A stretch of 64,000 nucleotides of DNA from Macrotis lagotis. Lineage: Eukaryota; Chordata; Mammalia; Peramelemorphia; Peramelidae. The stretch spans positions 162,675,051 through 162,739,050 of the forward strand of contig NC_133666.1 in assembly GCF_037893015.1 (NCBI RefSeq), given 5' to 3'. The notes beneath the pieces are model-generated. The model saw only the letters and a program-made list of their open reading frames with translations. It searched no databases and was not told where the DNA came from. The position numbers were made by a program, and so were the translations under genes. Below are positions 34,430 through 46,119 of this stretch, one piece after another (the first letter of the stretch is position 1; every line of letters begins with the position of its first letter).

Positions 34430-36415
34430 AGATGTTCCAGAATACTTATGAAAAGATAACCATGAAAATGAATCATATTGGAGATTTGGAGGAATTGTAT
34501 GATTTAGTTTTCAATCAGACTTTAGGGGCCTCTACTCTTTTATTTATGAATGTATACAGACATATACAGAAGATCTTTATTTCATATTTTTTAAATTTTA
34601 GAATCATATTTTGAAATATCTCTTTTAAATTCTCAGTTTTGTTAAAATGATTTCATAGATTTTGATGATTCTTTTTCTTGAAATGTCATTTTATTAATTG
34701 TGAATGGACTTTTTCACAGAACTTACTTTCAATGTTGTTTGCTAATTCTGTACTATTTTTGTTTCCCATTGTAAATATTGCTTCCTTCTGAGATTTTCTC
34801 CTTTGTAATCATTTTAGATTTCTTTTACTTGTTGATTTTTGCAATTTTTAATTTGAACTAAATTTATTATTCTTTTCTTTCTCTATTTTTGTCAATTAAT
34901 ATTTTCACATATCATTTTTTTCTTTCTTAGGCCTATTTTGGTTACTTCCCAGATACATTGAAATGTCTTCTCATTGTTATCTTTGTTTCACCTAGTTATT
35001 GATTGTTACTGTGATTTTTTTCTTTAACTCATTCAGAATGTCATTGTTAAGTTTATATTTAGACTTCTATCCATGTCTTGTTTTCTGTATATCAAAGACT
35101 ATTTTTATTGTACTATGTTCTTTTAAGACATATTTGATATTTATGTTTTACATTGATTTATAATTTCATTTTGACAGTGCATTTCTCTTTTTTCTAAAGA
35201 TACTATCTGGTACTAAGAAATTAATAGATTCTTTGATGTTTCAAACTATAAGATATATTTGTAGTCTATCCACTTCTGAACTAAGAATTAATAGTTTTCT
35301 ACATATCCCTGTTTCTTATCTTTTTTGCTTTCATGAAGTTTCATTAAAATGGTATTTTGATGACATGGTAGGACCAACTGAGTTTATTATGGGGGAGATC
35401 TGAGCATATTGAGAGGCAACAGGAAAGAAAGATAAAGATTTCTATATAAATTGTAGAGAGAAGGAGAAGCATCAGTGGAGCAGCCCCATAGAACACAGAA
35501 AAGAAAATATTCTGGAGATAAAGAAGAGAGAATCATGGTGGAGTATTTTTATTGAGATGGGAAGACTAATAATTGATAGAAATGGGGAAAATGGCCTTAT
35601 TTTTTTTCAATGAATTATTGAGTGACAGGACATAAGGTATGACACTGACTGAGGGGAAAAGGGAAAATTCATATAATGAATTATTTTAAGTGAGATATAG
35701 TATCAAATAGGAAAGAATAAAAAGATCATCTTGCAGCTGCAAAGACCTGGTTTAGATAAGATGGCACAAATATATAGTGCACTTTAGACAGCCCCATAAA
35801 ATGGCTCCTTCCAATGGCAGCTGCTAAGCACAAATGAAAAAAAAAACTAAGTTTTTTCCTTAATACATGGCTAAGGGAATAAAGGAATATATAACTAAAG
35901 CATCGAAGGAGAGAAACAGTGATGGCTAACAGGGCTTCATGGGTATAACACAATATTAAGTTGACCTTGATCTGAATTTTGTGAAAAAGAAAGTGAAGTT
36001 TGATCAGTGGTAATAGCCAAGAATTAGGCAGAGGTGGAGGGATTAGAATTTATGCTGAAGAGAAAAAGGAGCTTTTAAAGGTGTGAAGAACATAGAGCTA
36101 TTAAAGGAAAGCAGGTGATATGTATATAAAGAAGTTTAAGAACTATAGACTGAGGATGTGTAATACTAATGGGTCAAGAAACAAATATATTTGAATATTC
36201 TTTAAGACTAAAATTTAAGTATAAAAATGGAAGGAAAAGGACTGAGGTACCAAAAAATGCATGTACTAAACCTTCTGAGAAAGGAGGAAAATGATTTAGA
36301 GACTGGTAAATAATATGGATATGGTATCACAGGTGGAAAGAATACATTATGCATGGATGATGTCAGAGTGTGATAAAGATATGATTGAATTTGTGAATCA
36401 CTAAATGAATGATTC
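34430..36415. other. Unassigned sequence, T-rich then purine-rich
   Basis: 34600-35340 is T-rich and may be antisense LINE coding. 35380-36400 is purine-rich and resembles antisense LINE (L2-like) texture, but I could not match motifs. No gene seen. The open frame at 34411-34614 starts inside the L1 tail. Confidence 0.4.
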
Positions 36416-36419
36416 AATG

Positions 36420-36545
36420 AAATTTATTTAAAGCTTGATATATGCAAAATATTGTGTTAAGCATTAGGGCTATAAATAGAAAATTAAGACAGTACCTGCT
36501 CTGAAGATGCTCATTTTCTAATGGGACAGAAAACATATAATAGAT
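36420..36545 (-). mobile_element. L2 3' end, antisense
   Basis: 'tttatttaaagcttgatata', 'gcaaaatattgtgttaagca', 'ttagggctataaatag' and 'agtacctgctctgaagatgc' follow the L2 3' terminal order. Confidence 0.65.
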
Positions 36546-36604
36546 TTCAGTTGCAAGTCAGATGGAAAGGTCCCATGATCCTAAGATTGCAATGGCAAAG
36601 CAGA

Positions 36605-36825
36605 TTCTGCTACTTTTTCCTTAATGTCATTTCTTCTGATTAGTTTCCAGTGTTGAATCATTTGACGATGCAAAGAACTTTCTTTTCTGCAACTTCAAAA
36701 GATATGACTGGAATGTTTAATGAGCCAAAACAGTTGTGCAAAGCTAGGAAGCATCTGGAGCTTTTCCTGAAAGAAAAAGATTCTAAGCAGATCCAAAAGA
36801 CACAGAACCCTGCCCCTTCCCACCC
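36605..36825 (+). other. Unidentified short open segment fused to L1 ORF2
   Basis: An open frame begins with ATG at 36650 and runs 91 codons to 36925. Its first about 60 residues (including MTGMFNEPKQLCKARKHLEL and FLKEKDSKQIQKTQNPAPSH) are not L1-like to me. The rest (KGPWKDKLKINWKLNNLIIK) is L1 ORF2. A pyrimidine-rich 'ttctgattag' precedes it at 36635-36644. I do not recognise the protein, and chance is possible. Confidence 0.3.
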
Positions 36826-38350
36826 AATTCATGATAGAATGAAAATTTCATGCAATAAAGGACCATGGAAAGATAAGCTAAAAATAAATTGGAAACTAAA
36901 TAACCTAATAATAAAGAAAGAGTGAATCAAACAAAAAATCATAGAAATAATAATTTTGTTCAAGACAATGAAAATTATGAAATATCATACTAAAACTCAT
37001 TGGATGCAACCAAAATAATTATTAGAAAAATTTTATATCTCTGAATGCTTGTGTGAATAAATTAAAGAAAGAGGAGATCAATGAATTGTGCATGCAAATC
37101 AAATAGCTATAAAAAACAAATTATTAATCCCTAATTAAATAACAAATTAAAATACCAGAATACCAGAAGAGAAATGAAATTTAAGTAAGAAAACTATTTA
37201 ATTGATGAATAAATTAAAAGTTTGTTTATGAAAAAATATAATACATAAATGTTTTGTTTATATATTTTTTAAAAAAGAAAACTAAATTACTAATGTCAAA
37301 AATGAAAAGGTGAAATCAACCAATGAGAAAGAAATTAAAGTAATAATTTGAAACTAGTTTGTCTAACTCTATACCAATAAATTTGACAATCTAAGTGGAA
37401 TAGATCAATATTTACAGAATGATAGAAGAGGAATAAAATATTTAAATGATTCCATTTCAGAAAAACTAAATTGAACAAGGCTTCAATGAACCCCCCCCCA
37501 AAAAAATCTCTGGGTCCAGATGGATTTGCAAATAAATTTTGCCAAACATTTAAAGAACAATTAATTCAAATTTTATATAAACCTTTTGAAAAATTAGATG
37601 AAGAAGGGGGTTCTTCCAAATTCCTTTTATGATACCATCATAGAACTGATATTTAAACCAGGAAGAGTCAAAACAGACAAAGATAATTATAGGTAAATAT
37701 CTCAAATGAATTTTGGTGCAAAAATATAAAATATTAGCAAAGAGATTACAGCAAGTTATTACTAGGATGATATTTTATGAGCAGGTAGAGTTTATACTAA
37801 GTATGATGGAATGGTTCTGTATTAGGAAAGCAAATCACCATAACTGACCATATCAATAACAAAATTAACAAAATAATATGATTATCTCTGGAAAAAGTCA
37901 TTGACAAAATATAGGATCTATTCTTTTCTATTTTTAAGTTGTTTTTTTTTTAACAAGGCAATGGGGTTAAGTGGCTTGCCCAAGGCCACACAGCTAGGTA
38001 ATTATTAAGTGTCTGAGACCAGATTTGAACTCAGGTACTCCTGACTCCAGGGCTGGTGCTCTGTCCACTGCTCCACCTAGCTGCCCCATCCATTCTTATT
38101 TAAAAAAAAAACTAGAAAGCACAGGAATAACTGGAGTTTAACTTAAAATCATAAACAGAATCTATCTAAAACCATCCGCTAGAATTATTTGTTATGGGGA
38201 ATAAGAGAGGTATTACCAATATGATCAGGGGTAAAAAAGAGGTTCATTATCACCACTATTATTCAATTTTATATTAGAAATGTTAGTTTTAGCAATAAGA
38301 AAAGAAAAAGAAATGGAAGGAATTAGAATAGGCAATGAGGAAATGATGAG
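36820..38350 (+). pseudogene. L1 ORF2 remnant: endonuclease end to RT
   Basis: The same ORF2 interval as 5800-6727 and 31310-32040: KGPWKDKLKINWK (about 36860), an '[18 protein letters not shown]'-like segment near 37612-37670, the LQQVITR region near 37745, and an '[15 protein letters not shown]'-like segment near 38278-38320. Many stops. A C/A run at 37490-37506 sits in the linker, and a SINE interrupts it at 37941-38087. It ends at about 38350, where sequence jumps to the ORF2 3' end. Confidence 0.7.
37941..38087 (-). mobile_element. Marsupial SINE, antisense, in L1 RT
   Basis: T-tail at 37941-37951, then 'gcaatggggttaagtggctt', 'gagaccagatttgaactcag' and 'ctgctccacctagctgcccc'. The flanks 'atctattctt' and 'atccattctt' (10 bases, one mismatch) duplicate the L1 target. 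Confidence 0.92.
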
Positions 38351-38354
38351 GAAA

Positions 38355-38975
38355 CTCTAGATTTTTTTTTTTGTAAAAGCAATGAAGTGTAAATTGAAGG
38401 TATGCCCATTAATTGGTAAATAGCTGAACAAGTTATAAAATTATGAAGTTTATTTTCTGTAATAATTATGAACTGCCTCACTTCAGAAAAGCATGGAAAA
38501 ACTTGCATGAACTGACGCTGAGTAAAGTGAGCAGAACCAAGAGAACATTGTCCACCCTAACTGCAACATTGTGAAATGATCAATTATGTGGAAGCAACTT
38601 CTCTCTTTACTTCAGTGATCAAGGAAAATCCTGAGAGGCCTATTATGGAAAATGCCATCCAGATTCAGAGATAAATCTATGGATTCTGAATGTAGATCAA
38701 AGCATATATTGTTCACTTTTAAAATTTTCTTTTATCCCTTTTCCTTTTTTTCTCATATTTCCCCCGTGTGCTCTAATGCTTCTTTTACATCATGACTATT
38801 ATGGAAATATGCTGATTACAATTGTACATGAACAATCTATATCAGCTTGTAGAAGGGAGGGTGGTAGAAAAGGATGGAATTCAAAAACTTTCAAACAAAT
38901 CAATGGTGACGACTATCTTTGCATGTAATTGGATAAAAATGTTTGGAGTTATTTAAAAAAGTAAATTTTAAAACA
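38355..38975 (+). mobile_element. L1 3' end joined to an ORF2 fragment by deletion
   Basis: 38370-38600 encodes the ORF2 tail: 'gaactgcctcacttcagaaa', 'catggaaaaacttgcatgaa' and 'gtgagcagaaccaagagaac'. The 3' UTR follows ('tagatcaaagcatatattgt', 'agaagggagggtggtagaaa') to an A-rich end near 38975. Roughly the RT-to-C-terminal part is missing between 38350 and 38360. Confidence 0.75.
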
Positions 38976-38979
38976 TTAC

Positions 38980-39984
38980 TATACTTGCAGCATTAGCAAC
39001 CAACCTGCATCTCTACGGGTATTGCTTCCCAGGATGATGGCTATAGTCATTGACTAGAAACACTGCTTCTCCAGAGTTTCCTGAATTCAAATTCTTGGAT
39101 TGTTTCCATCAGGATCATTAGGGAAGATGGTGGTCAAGATGATAGTGGTGATTCCTCTTACCTGGCTCGTGCTTTCTTCAATTTTTCCCTCAGCATTCCC
39201 TATGACCTTAGCTAGACTGATTGCCCAACTTTGTGAATGTGAATTAATTGTGATGGCTAGTACCTTCTCTGCAGAAGTTTTCCTCATTAGATGATATCTG
39301 TATGCACTCTGAAAGAAAGTCCAGTGTTCCAGTGGATCCTGCCACTCCTAGGACTTTTATATTTATCTATCTGTTGGGGTCAGTTGATCAGCAGTTATTT
39401 TTGGTAGTAATGAATGTGAACATCATTTCCACAATGACTTTTTTCATCAGTGATGACTATAGAAACAATGTTAACAGGAGTCCTGATGATTTGAAGAATA
39501 CTGCTATTCCCCAGGTTTTTGGCATAATCTGAGGGGAGATGGTTATCAAAGTTTGAGATATGACATGAATATGAATCAAAGTGAGAACAGTAGCATGATT
39601 AGAAATGCTTTTTAATAATTGATAACTGAGAATCACTAGAACACTAAATGAATAAAAAAGTTTAGTAGTCATAGGACAAAAAAATCATAATGTTCTTTAT
39701 ATTACCAATTTAAATGCAACCTCTAGGTCTCAGCTCATATTTGATTTATCACACCCAGAAGGGGGAGAAAAAATAGGGGTGCATAGTAAACTTCAGTTAT
39801 TATTAATATCTATAGGTCAAGTAGTTTATTGACAAAGAGCATGGGTGACTGTGTTAATGACAAAAAGCTTATAATAAGACCCTAGTCATAGTCAAAATTT
39901 TATGACCTAAAATCTGATGATAAGATACAGTCATGTTGTTCTGTCATTTAAATCATGTTCTTGATTTCATTTGTTTGTTTGTTT
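38980..39984. other. Unassigned sequence with opposed short open frames
   Basis: 39087-39287 (minus, 66 codons), 39100-39294 (plus) and 39302-39532 (plus) overlap. On the minus strand I see readable but frame-broken segments such as RTPVNIVSIVITDE and ISLAKVIGNAEGKIEE, which could be a decayed retrocopy. I cannot name a parent gene. Confidence 0.3.
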
Positions 39985-40165
39985 TTTTTTATTTTGCTTT
40001 TCTTTTGGCAAAGATACTAGAGTTCATTTTACTAATGAGGATACTAAGGCAAGTGGTTAGGTAATTTGTCTAGTATCATATATCTAGTAAGAGTCTAAGG
40101 TAGCTTCCTGACTCCAGACCTAATATTTTTATCTACTTTCTCATCATTTCACTTTTTGGCATCTT
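39985..40165 (-). repeat. MIR/CORE-SINE-like, antisense
   Basis: 'tggcaaagatactagagttc', 'ttactaatgaggatactaag' and 'cttcctgactccagacctaa' fit an antisense CORE-SINE/MIR. Confidence 0.6.
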
Positions 40166-40169
40166 TCTC

Positions 40170-43145
40170 TCTCTGATTTACCTTGTGAAAGCATTTTTCA
40201 ATAATTTCAATATTGTGTCAACCCTAACATTGATTATTTTAGTTTCTTATTGGTCTAGTTGTAACTTTATTTCCTTAACTTCATCTTCTTTATGTGTCAT
40301 TTCTACCTTCTGGAACAGGTTATTAGAAGCTGAAAATCCACTTTTCATTGATAATTAGAATAACAACATAGGATCATAACCAAATCTGAAACACTTTTCA
40401 TGCTAACTTCATCTGTGAGTGCTTTAGACTTGAGTTTCTCAAGATTTACAAATATTTATCTTCACTGCTCTTCAAATTTCATGAGATTATGGTAATAGTG
40501 ATTTTTGTTATTCTCTTCATTAGTGCTTAATAAAAAACAGTTTGTATTCTAAACTAGTATGACTCTTGGATGCCCTCTCTCTCTCTCCTTTTGGGTCAGG
40601 GAATCAGCTGACTGTTATGGAAGTCCTGAAGCTCTTTTAAGCTGCTAATTGTGCTATTTGCTTTATAGCAGTTAAAATTTTGGAGGAAATGTTTATATTC
40701 CTGGCTCATATAGTTGTCTTTTTCATTTTCATTATTTCTACACTGACTGATTTGAATGGGTCATATTCAAATTGTTAAACTGTATGCTATATCCTGTCAT
40801 CATTTTCTTTTCTTTGAAGAAATTTTACTTTAGTTGATATTTCCTCATCAGGAGTTTTTCATTTTCTTTTCCATGAGATATAATCAGTTTTCATGGTTAA
40901 GATTTAGGCTATCTCTAAGCATATTCATCACTTTTAGATTCTTTTTTTGAAAATATTTTTGATAAGTCGATGTTTTCTTAGTAGTATTTAATCACCTTGA
41001 TACCTCCAATTCTAATAAACTTGTACCACATTTTCCAGCATACTTTACTTTGAATTGCCATCATCCCATTTAATTGCAATTTACATTTTTCTTATTTTTT
41101 ATATTTCACTGCAAAGATACTATTGAAGATTTTTTTGATTATGAAAAATAGAATAGGATCTAATAGGAAAAGCACCACCTTAAATATTCTTTAACAATTT
41201 CTCTTCCATCCATTTAACAATAACTAAATATTTCTTGAATGACATGGCAGCAAAAATGACCTTGACCACAAACATCAGGCAAAGTATAAAACAGGAAGAT
41301 TTATACTCTCCAAAGGTGTTTGTTGCTCTGAGAAGAATATAGTCCAAGTTGAAGAGGGATTCTAATAGAATCATAAGATTTTCTAGATATTCCTATTTTT
41401 AAAAACATTATGTTCTTTGTATCAAGGCCCAGAATATTGTAGAACTTCCTGGAAGAAATTATAAGCACACAATAGAATCTGCATAGACTATATATACAAG
41501 AAAGCTTGCACTGATAAAGAATGTCTGTTGCCAATAGTGCAGCATGAAATGGGCAGACAACCTTAAGAGTTTGCTCAGTGAGTTGCACCCATATTTTGAA
41601 CAGGAAAAGGGGGATGGGGTGGATTATTTTCCAGAAACTATACAATCCCTTGAATGATTTCAAGCTTTTTAATGCAGGTCATGTGAACCTAGTATGCCTT
41701 AATGATACATGTTTTGCAAATGTACAAATGTTTCTGCTTCAAGAGTACTGCTAATCAAAAAACTCTTCTCAAGACAACATCTCAGTAAAATTTTATAGAA
41801 ATCATGAAACAAAAAAATGGTTCTACAATGAAGTAAAATATAGTGACATAGTTTAAGGTTTGTTTTTAATTATCAAATAAAATAATAATCATGTTATGCT
41901 GTTGAATTGTGGGAGAAGGTTCTCTCTTTATGGAGAACCGAAGGAATGTAATATTGCATAATACATTTCTGTGTTTGTGTATTATTACTTAACCAGATGG
42001 TAGTTTGAAGAAAGGAGATATCCTATTTTATCTATAATTTTATCTTTCAACTCACACAAAAAGGAGGACCTAATAAATAATTTGAAGAATGAATGAATAC
42101 ATTGTAAAATATATTGCAGCATGGAAAAGATATACCTAGAAAGTATAGTTCAGTATCCTAAGAAAGTGTTAGGGACTTATAGTTAACTGACCAGTAGAGA
42201 CAAACCTTGCTGGTTTTTCAGATGCTGATTTTACTGTTTATCCCTTTTCTCCATTTCTCTCATAATTTATAGGACCAAATAAGGTCCTCTATAGTTGGCT
42301 TGAAAAAGACGACCATTCTTTATTATGTGATTTTAATGAATGAAAATGACTAAGGACCTTAAATTGAAGCAATGATTATAACTTCTAAGCATGACCTTAG
42401 TGGGAATATGTGGGAGATGAAAGCATTTCCCCCTTTTGAAATTTATCAAAAAAAATTAAAAATTCTTATTCATAAATGTTCTCTATTAATGTTTGAAATA
42501 ACTTATTTTAAAAAGACAAAAGTTCTTTTTTCCTCTAAGCACTGATCATAAACCAGTTCAATAAAAACTTAACAGTTCTGTTCTTATACTGCACTTGTCT
42601 TGTGTGGGCTGCCCTGGCACTTGCATTATGGGCAGAATATATAATGGCTCCAAGGCTTTTAGAATAAATGTTAAGTTGCAAGCAGGGAAGGTCCAGGATT
42701 TTTTGACCAACAAAAGGATGAATAGAAATACATCTTCTAGTCATACTGAGCCATCAGCAGAGTCAGCAGGGATTGAATCACTTTCATGAATGACAACTTA
42801 CTTTCAAATATTTTTCTTCTTTCTTGATGTTTTTTTTTACAATAGTGGCACCAGGAGAGCAGATGTAATTAAGGCCAAGATGAAATGTCCATTAGGGAAC
42901 TGCTAGCTAAGATTTAAAATTTTTTCCAGTTTATCAGGTATAAAACTGGATCATCAAACATGGCTCATCAGAATTACTTCACATTTCTTTTTTCCTACCT
43001 AAAATGTATTTAGAAATAACAAGGTTAGGTTTTCATTTTGGGGGAAGAAAAGTAGTTCTGAGATAGAAAAATTTTATTTTGAATATGAAGCCTTTTTGAT
43101 ATATCTGAAAAATTAAATTCCTCCCAAACATGATACATTAACTTT
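40170..43145. other. Unassigned sequence
   Basis: Nearly 3 kb without a repeat or gene I can name. The longest open frame is on the minus strand at 41301-41663 (120 codons, no motif). It overlaps a second frame at 41180-41374. 42535-42789 is open on both strands, which points to stop-poor composition rather than coding. Confidence 0.4.
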
Positions 43146-43149
43146 GCCC

Positions 43150-43290
43150 AGGGGATTGGGATTCCATGACAGGCTTAGACACTGTGACCCTGAAGAAGTT
43201 GTTGAATATCATTTTCTTTCATCCTTAAAATTAAGGAGTTGAATTTAACCTCCAATATTCCTTCTATCTCTAATTTATGATCTTATGAAT
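43150..43290 (+). repeat. MON1/MIR-like SINE 3' part
   Basis: 'cactgtgaccctgaagaag', 'tcctt..aaattaaggagtt' and 'ccttctatctctaatttatg', followed by 'gatcttatgaat', are the 3' order of this family. Confidence 0.65.
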
Positions 43291-43424
43291 GGATGTATTG
43301 TTTTACCTGCTTTGAACTATTTGAATCTTCCCAGGAAACAAAAATAGACCCTTCCTCACACTAACTCCTCTTTGCACACACAGATATTTCTACTCTTATC
43401 CAGATTTCTTTGTCACTTACAAAC

Positions 43425-43540
43425 TCCAATGTAAGATGGAAAAGGAAATAGCAAGTCACTCCAGTATCTTTGCCAAGAAAACAGCAAATTGGGTCATGAA
43501 GAGGTGGACATGACTGAAAACAACTGAATAACAACCATGT
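43425..43540 (+). repeat. CORE-SINE 3' module (MAR1/THER1-like)
   Basis: 'ggaaaaggaaatagcaagtc', 'actccagtatctttgccaag', 'gggtcatgaagaggtggaca' and 'actgaaaacaactgaataac' are in order and well preserved. Confidence 0.8.
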
Positions 43541-43544
43541 AAGT

Positions 43545-44335
43545 GGTGTAATTGCAGAGATTTTTCTTGGAAAGGAAAGTGTCCTTTTAGAGGAGTTGGT
43601 ACTTTTTGTATTTTCAAGAAATTTATAACTGCTACAAGAGTGAAATATAAATGACATCTGTCCCTTCTCGCATCCTAAATAAAAGAAGAGGCATATTACG
43701 GTGCTGACTACTAAGAAACATATTATTTTATGTTTAAAGATCTTATATCATTGCTCCTCTGGAAGGGGAGAAGGGACAGATAACTCCCAAAATCTTCATG
43801 TAAACCTTAATATAGTCGTTCAACAAAGAGAAAGTTACATCTGTTTGATAGTAGACAAATGCAAAGATATGTGACTAATGGGGCAATTGTCTGGGAAAAT
43901 GGAAGCTCCATGATGGAAACTTCTAGCTATTAGCATTATGTAGAGAAGAATACTAAAACCTAATACTGAGTAGCTAGCAATGGGTAGACTGACCTCAGAA
44001 GACAGTCCTCAGGAACCTTTGGTTGGTTTGAGGGTTGTAAGTGTGGATTAGTTAAAGTTAAAGTTTTCATATAACGTAAATACTCTAGAAACTGGTTCAT
44101 GGCATTCTTTAGTTAAAAACTAGCTTATTGTGAGAATGGGACTGTATTGCTAAAAGAAATGAATTGATACAGAGAGAACAGTCTTAAGGATAGTGTGCTC
44201 TTTTCCTTCTATAAAAACACTTTGACACTTGCTGCATTCCTTTCTCCAGTATAGAATATAATATTTTATGTGTTGTTTCCTGGAAAATGAATGCAAAAAC
44301 GTGTTGTGCTAATTTAATCTGGAACTAAAGAAAAA
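43545..44335. other. Unassigned sequence
   Basis: No gene or named repeat recognised. Confidence 0.45.
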
Positions 44336-44339
44336 GCAC

Positions 44340-45905
44340 AAGTGTGGGCTGAATATGAGGGGATATGATATAAAAAAATAAAATAAGGCATGGGAGAGGA
44401 ATTTACTTGGAGAAAGGTAAAAGGAAAGATTGAATGGGGCAAATTATTTCAAAGAAAAGAAGGAAGAAAATATTTTACAGTTGAAGGGAAGAGGGAGAAT
44501 ATGAGAAAACTTTATTCTCATCAGAATTTGCTCAAAGAGGGAGTAGTAAACACTCAACTGGGTATAAATATTTGTAATATCCTACAGAAATGAGGAGAAC
44601 AGGATAAAAATAGAGATAGAAGAGAAGACAGATTAGGAAAAGGGGTAGGCAGAAGCAACACCTTTGATGAGGGACAGGGTGAAAGGAGAGAGAGAATAGG
44701 ATAAACAGCATGTGGGAAACCAGTATAAAAGAACATACAGATAACAATAGTAACTGGAAAACATTTTGAAGTAGGTTTCTCTGATAAAGCTTTATTTCTC
44801 AAATATATAGATAACTGAGTCAAACTGATAAAAATAAGAACCATTCCCCAATGGATGAATGATAAAAGGGAATGACCAGTTTCCAGTTGAGGTTATCAAT
44901 GCTATTTATAATCATATATTCTAATTTGCTATTGATTGAAGAAATGCAAATTAAAACAATTTTGAGTTACTACCTCCTACCTATTAGATTGGCTGATAGG
45001 AAAGGAAAGGAAAATGACAAATTTTGGAGGGGATGTAGGGAAAATGAGATATCAATTCACTGTTAGTGGGTTTGTGAATTGATACAATCATTCCATAGAG
45101 CAATTTGAAACTATGCTCAAAGGGCAATAAAGCAACAATGCATGACCAAGGATATTTGTAGCAACTCTTTTCTGAGGGCAAGGAATTAGAATTTGAGGGA
45201 ATATACAAGAGCTGGGAGATGACTAAACAAATTATGGTACATGATTATGATGGAATGATATTCTGCAATAAGAAATGATGCTCTCAGAAAAGCCTGAAAA
45301 GACTTAAATCTATTGTATACACAGTAACAGCAGTATTGTAGGATTATCAACTATGAATGACTTACTTTTCTCAACAATACAATAGCTCCAAAACAACTCT
45401 GAAAGACATTTCTTTTTTTTGGTATTTTGCAACATAATGGAGTTAAGTGACTTCCACAAAGTCACACAGTTGGGTGTGTCTGAGGGTGTGCTTTTTAAGT
45501 GTCTGAGGCCAAATTTGAACTCATGTCCTCCTGACTCCAGGGTAGATACTCTATCTTCTGTGACACCTAGCTGCCCCTAAGACTTTGATTACAAATACCA
45601 CCCACCTCTTTAGAAAGAGTTGATAACTTTCAGAATACAAATTGAAGCATATTTTTTAAATTTCATTTTTTTGGGGGTTACTTTTTTCGAGGTGGTCCTG
45701 TTTTCTTTCACAACATGACTAGTATGTTTTGCATAACTACACATTTATAACCTATATCAAATAGGTTATAAGAGAGTTGGGGTGGGAGTTCTCTTGAGGA
45801 GGGAGAAAAGAAGTGAATTTGGAACTCAGAATTTTAAAAAGAAATGATAAAAATTGTTTTTACATGCTAATAGGGAGAAAGTAAGATACCAAATAAATAA
45901 TTTTT
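44340..45905 (+). mobile_element. L1 with inter-ORF sequence joined directly to the ORF2 3' end
   Basis: 44340-44750 is purine-rich and resembles the L1 inter-ORF region: 'gggacagggtgaaaggagag' at 44670-44689 matches the antisense inter-ORF of the L1 at 59.7 kb. From about 44765 the sequence is the ORF2 C-terminal part ('ctctgataaagctttatttc', 'gaaatgcaaattaaaacaat', 'gaattgatacaatcattcca'). It is followed by the 3' UTR to an A-rich end at 45880-45905. Most of ORF2 is missing between these parts. A SINE lies at 45412-45577. Confidence 0.65.
45412..45577 (-). mobile_element. Marsupial SINE, antisense, in L1 3' UTR
   Basis: T-tail, 'ttgcaacataatggagttaa', 'gaggccaaatttgaactcat' and 'ctgtgacacctagctgcccc'. 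An internal 'gggtgtgtctgagggtgtgc' stretch at about 45473-45492 is a short imperfect internal duplication of the 'gtgtctgag' segment, which occurs twice. Confidence 0.88.
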
Positions 45906-45964
45906 TTAAAAAATTAAAAAACTGACACTAATAGGAAACTATCCAAGAATTGGGGGAGATATGC

Positions 45965-46054
45965 TTTCCAGGCTTGTACCTATGATAGTAAGAAGCTAGT
46001 GCTAGTCTTGGACATTTAATAGTCATATGAGCCTGGACAAGTCACTTAATCCTG

Positions 46055-46057
<3 letters not shown>
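45965..46057 (+). repeat. Partial MIR/SINE-like segment
   Basis: 'gacatttaatagtcatatga' and 'gcctggacaagtcacttaat' fit the middle of a MIR-type SINE. It ends in the CA repeat. Confidence 0.5.

Positions 46058-46116
<59 letters not shown>
46058..46116. repeat. (CA)n microsatellite
   Basis: About 29 uninterrupted CA units that grew at the 3' end of a SINE remnant. Confidence 0.97.
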
Positions 46117-46117
<1 letters not shown>

Positions 46118-46119
46118 CA

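Noticed and set aside
41180-41663. Two overlapping minus-strand frames as a frameshifted gene
   Set aside because: The two frames cover the same bases, so they are not successive parts of one protein, and no motif is visible.
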